Shown: positions 5,687 to 5,988 of the stretch, in pieces
How positions within the stretch are numbered: position 1 is the stretch's first letter
Layout: every line of letters begins with the position of its first letter
Assembly: GCA_023135215.1 (NCBI GenBank)
Contig: JAGLTP010000715.1
Span: 1 to 5,988, forward strand
Source of the DNA: Candidatus Heimdallarchaeota archaeon
Lineage (GTDB): Archaea; Asgardarchaeota; Heimdallarchaeia; Heimdallarchaeales; Heimdallarchaeaceae
Direction of reading: 5' to 3'
Length of the DNA: 5,988 nucleotides
Made by a program: the position numbers and the translations under genes
The notes under the pieces: generated by a model
What the model saw: only the letters and a program-made list of their open reading frames with translations
Told to the model about the DNA's origin: nothing
Databases searched by the model: none

Positions 5687-5808
5687 TATTTCCGATTTAG
5701 AATATAAGAGTAGAAGAAAAGGTTTTCGGAGAGAAATAAGCATGATAATTGGCACATCATGGTAAAATTTTTATTACAAGCAAATTTACACCTCTATAAT
5801 CATTTCTT

Positions 5809-5893
5809 GCCAGGATATCCAAGCGGTTACGGAGATGCATTGGAAATGCATTGCCCTTGAGGCGCCGGGGTTCAAATCCCCGTCCTGGCTCCA
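5809..5893 (+). tRNA. tRNA-Ser with GGA anticodon, CCA encoded
   Basis: A type II tRNA reading UCC and UCU codons. The acceptor stem pairs GCCAGGA (5809-5815) with TCCTGGC (5883-5889), 7 of 7. The D stem is TCC/GGA (5818-5820, 5831-5833) with the GG pair in its loop. The anticodon stem is ATGCA/TGCAT (5835-5839, 5847-5851) around loop TTGGAAA, with GGA at 5842-5844. The long variable arm (5852-5865, 14 bases) has a GCC/GGC stem. The T arm is CGGGG-TTCAAAT-CCCCG (5866-5882). The discriminator is T5890, followed by an encoded CCA (5891-5893). No intron is seen. Two points are odd: most serine tRNAs have G at position 73, and position 10 is T where G is nearly universal. The gene is divergent from the UPF0200 gene. 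Confidence 0.95.
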
Positions 5894-5988
5894 TTTTCTA
5901 ACTAAAACACGTCGTAAAAATTCTCGCTTAAGCAAATATTTAAAAAAATCATTAATGCAGTCTTCTTGAAATCGTTTGTGCAATAATT
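5894..5988. other. AT-rich non-coding end of the window
   Basis: No supported gene. It holds an 8-base palindrome GCTTAAGC (5926-5933) directly followed by AAATATTTAAAAAAA, which could be a box A for a plus-strand gene starting just beyond the right edge. The ATG at 5956 and nearby GTG/TTG codons reach stops within a few codons, so no start is visible. The minus-strand open frame across this region and the tRNA is not coding. Confidence 0.3.

Noticed and set aside
5697..5712. TATA-like TTATATT as promoter of the UPF0200 gene
   Set aside because: It is only about 18 bases from the ATG, so transcription would begin inside the gene. Upstream A/T-rich stretches are weaker and I could not choose one.
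5687..5755. Hydrophobic 23-residue extension of the UPF0200 protein, possibly a signal or membrane anchor
   Set aside because: The family is cytosolic and its first strand begins at MKIFILVG. The extension starts at a GTG without a clear ribosome-binding site.
5781..5800. Possible box A of tRNA-Ser (AAATTTACA or CTATAAT)
   Set aside because: The first is a poor match to the archaeal consensus and the second is too close to the tRNA 5' end. A promoter must exist, but I cannot place it.
5786..5983. Minus-strand open frame of 65 codons across the tRNA region
   Set aside because: It is antisense to the tRNA-Ser gene and contains the familiar spurious peptide produced by translating a tRNA backwards (a GDLNPGASRA-type string). 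It has no ribosome-binding site or family resemblance.
1..5988. Search for CRISPR repeats, insertion sequences, integrases, toxin-antitoxin pairs or defence genes
   Set aside because: No regular direct repeats, terminal inverted repeats or accessory gene families were seen; the coding content is largely housekeeping.

Overview
The window is AT-rich chromosomal DNA from an archaeon. The evidence is archaeal/eukaryotic-type ribosomal proteins (eL34, eL14), an archaeal-type cytidylate kinase, an archaeal-type SecY, a DUF106/EMC3-like insertase, TATA-like box A elements ahead of several genes, and a mix of Shine-Dalgarno and short-leader starts. The phylum cannot be fixed from this sequence. A Trm9-like tRNA methyltransferase fits lineages such as Asgard archaea or Halobacteria, but the AT-richness argues against Halobacteria. 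Nothing indicates a virus, plasmid, IS element or CRISPR locus.

Layout from left to right. Positions 1-1569 (minus strand) hold a compact operon read right to left: DUF106 insertase (889-1569), eL34 (615-878), cytidylate kinase (55-600) and the first 19 codons of eL14 (1-58). Gaps are 10 to 14 bases and the last junction is an ATGA overlap. Positions 1674-2408 (minus) encode a Trm9/ALKBH8-like tRNA wobble-uridine methyltransferase. It is divergent from a Gfo/Idh/MocA dehydrogenase at 2539-3489 (plus) that resembles UDP-GlcNAc 3-dehydrogenases. SecY (3527-4975, minus) converges on the dehydrogenase. Upstream of SecY on the same strand is a UPF0200 P-loop kinase-like protein (5084-5686). A tRNA-Ser(GGA) with encoded CCA lies on the plus strand at 5809-5893. 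The last 95 bases hold no gene I can support. No gene-free stretch exceeds about 125 bases.

How the genes relate. In many archaea the order secY - adk - DUF106 - eL34 - cmk - eL14 - truB is contiguous and continues the spc ribosomal operon. Here the right half survives intact. SecY lies about 2 kb away on the same strand, adk is not between them, and the methyltransferase/dehydrogenase pair occupies the gap. SecY is also cut off from the usual ribosomal genes on its upstream side and appears to have its own promoter at 5013-5023. The shared theme is translation and membrane protein insertion (SecY, DUF106, eL34, eL14, tRNA-Ser, Trm9-like enzyme), plus nucleotide metabolism (Cmk) and a sugar-nucleotide type dehydrogenase whose partners are not visible.

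I did not find a clearly novel system. The points most worth checking are the rearranged secY cluster, the Trm9-like enzyme, the unusual discriminator base of the tRNA-Ser, and the start of SecY, which promoter and ribosome-binding signals place 22 codons inside the longest reading frame.
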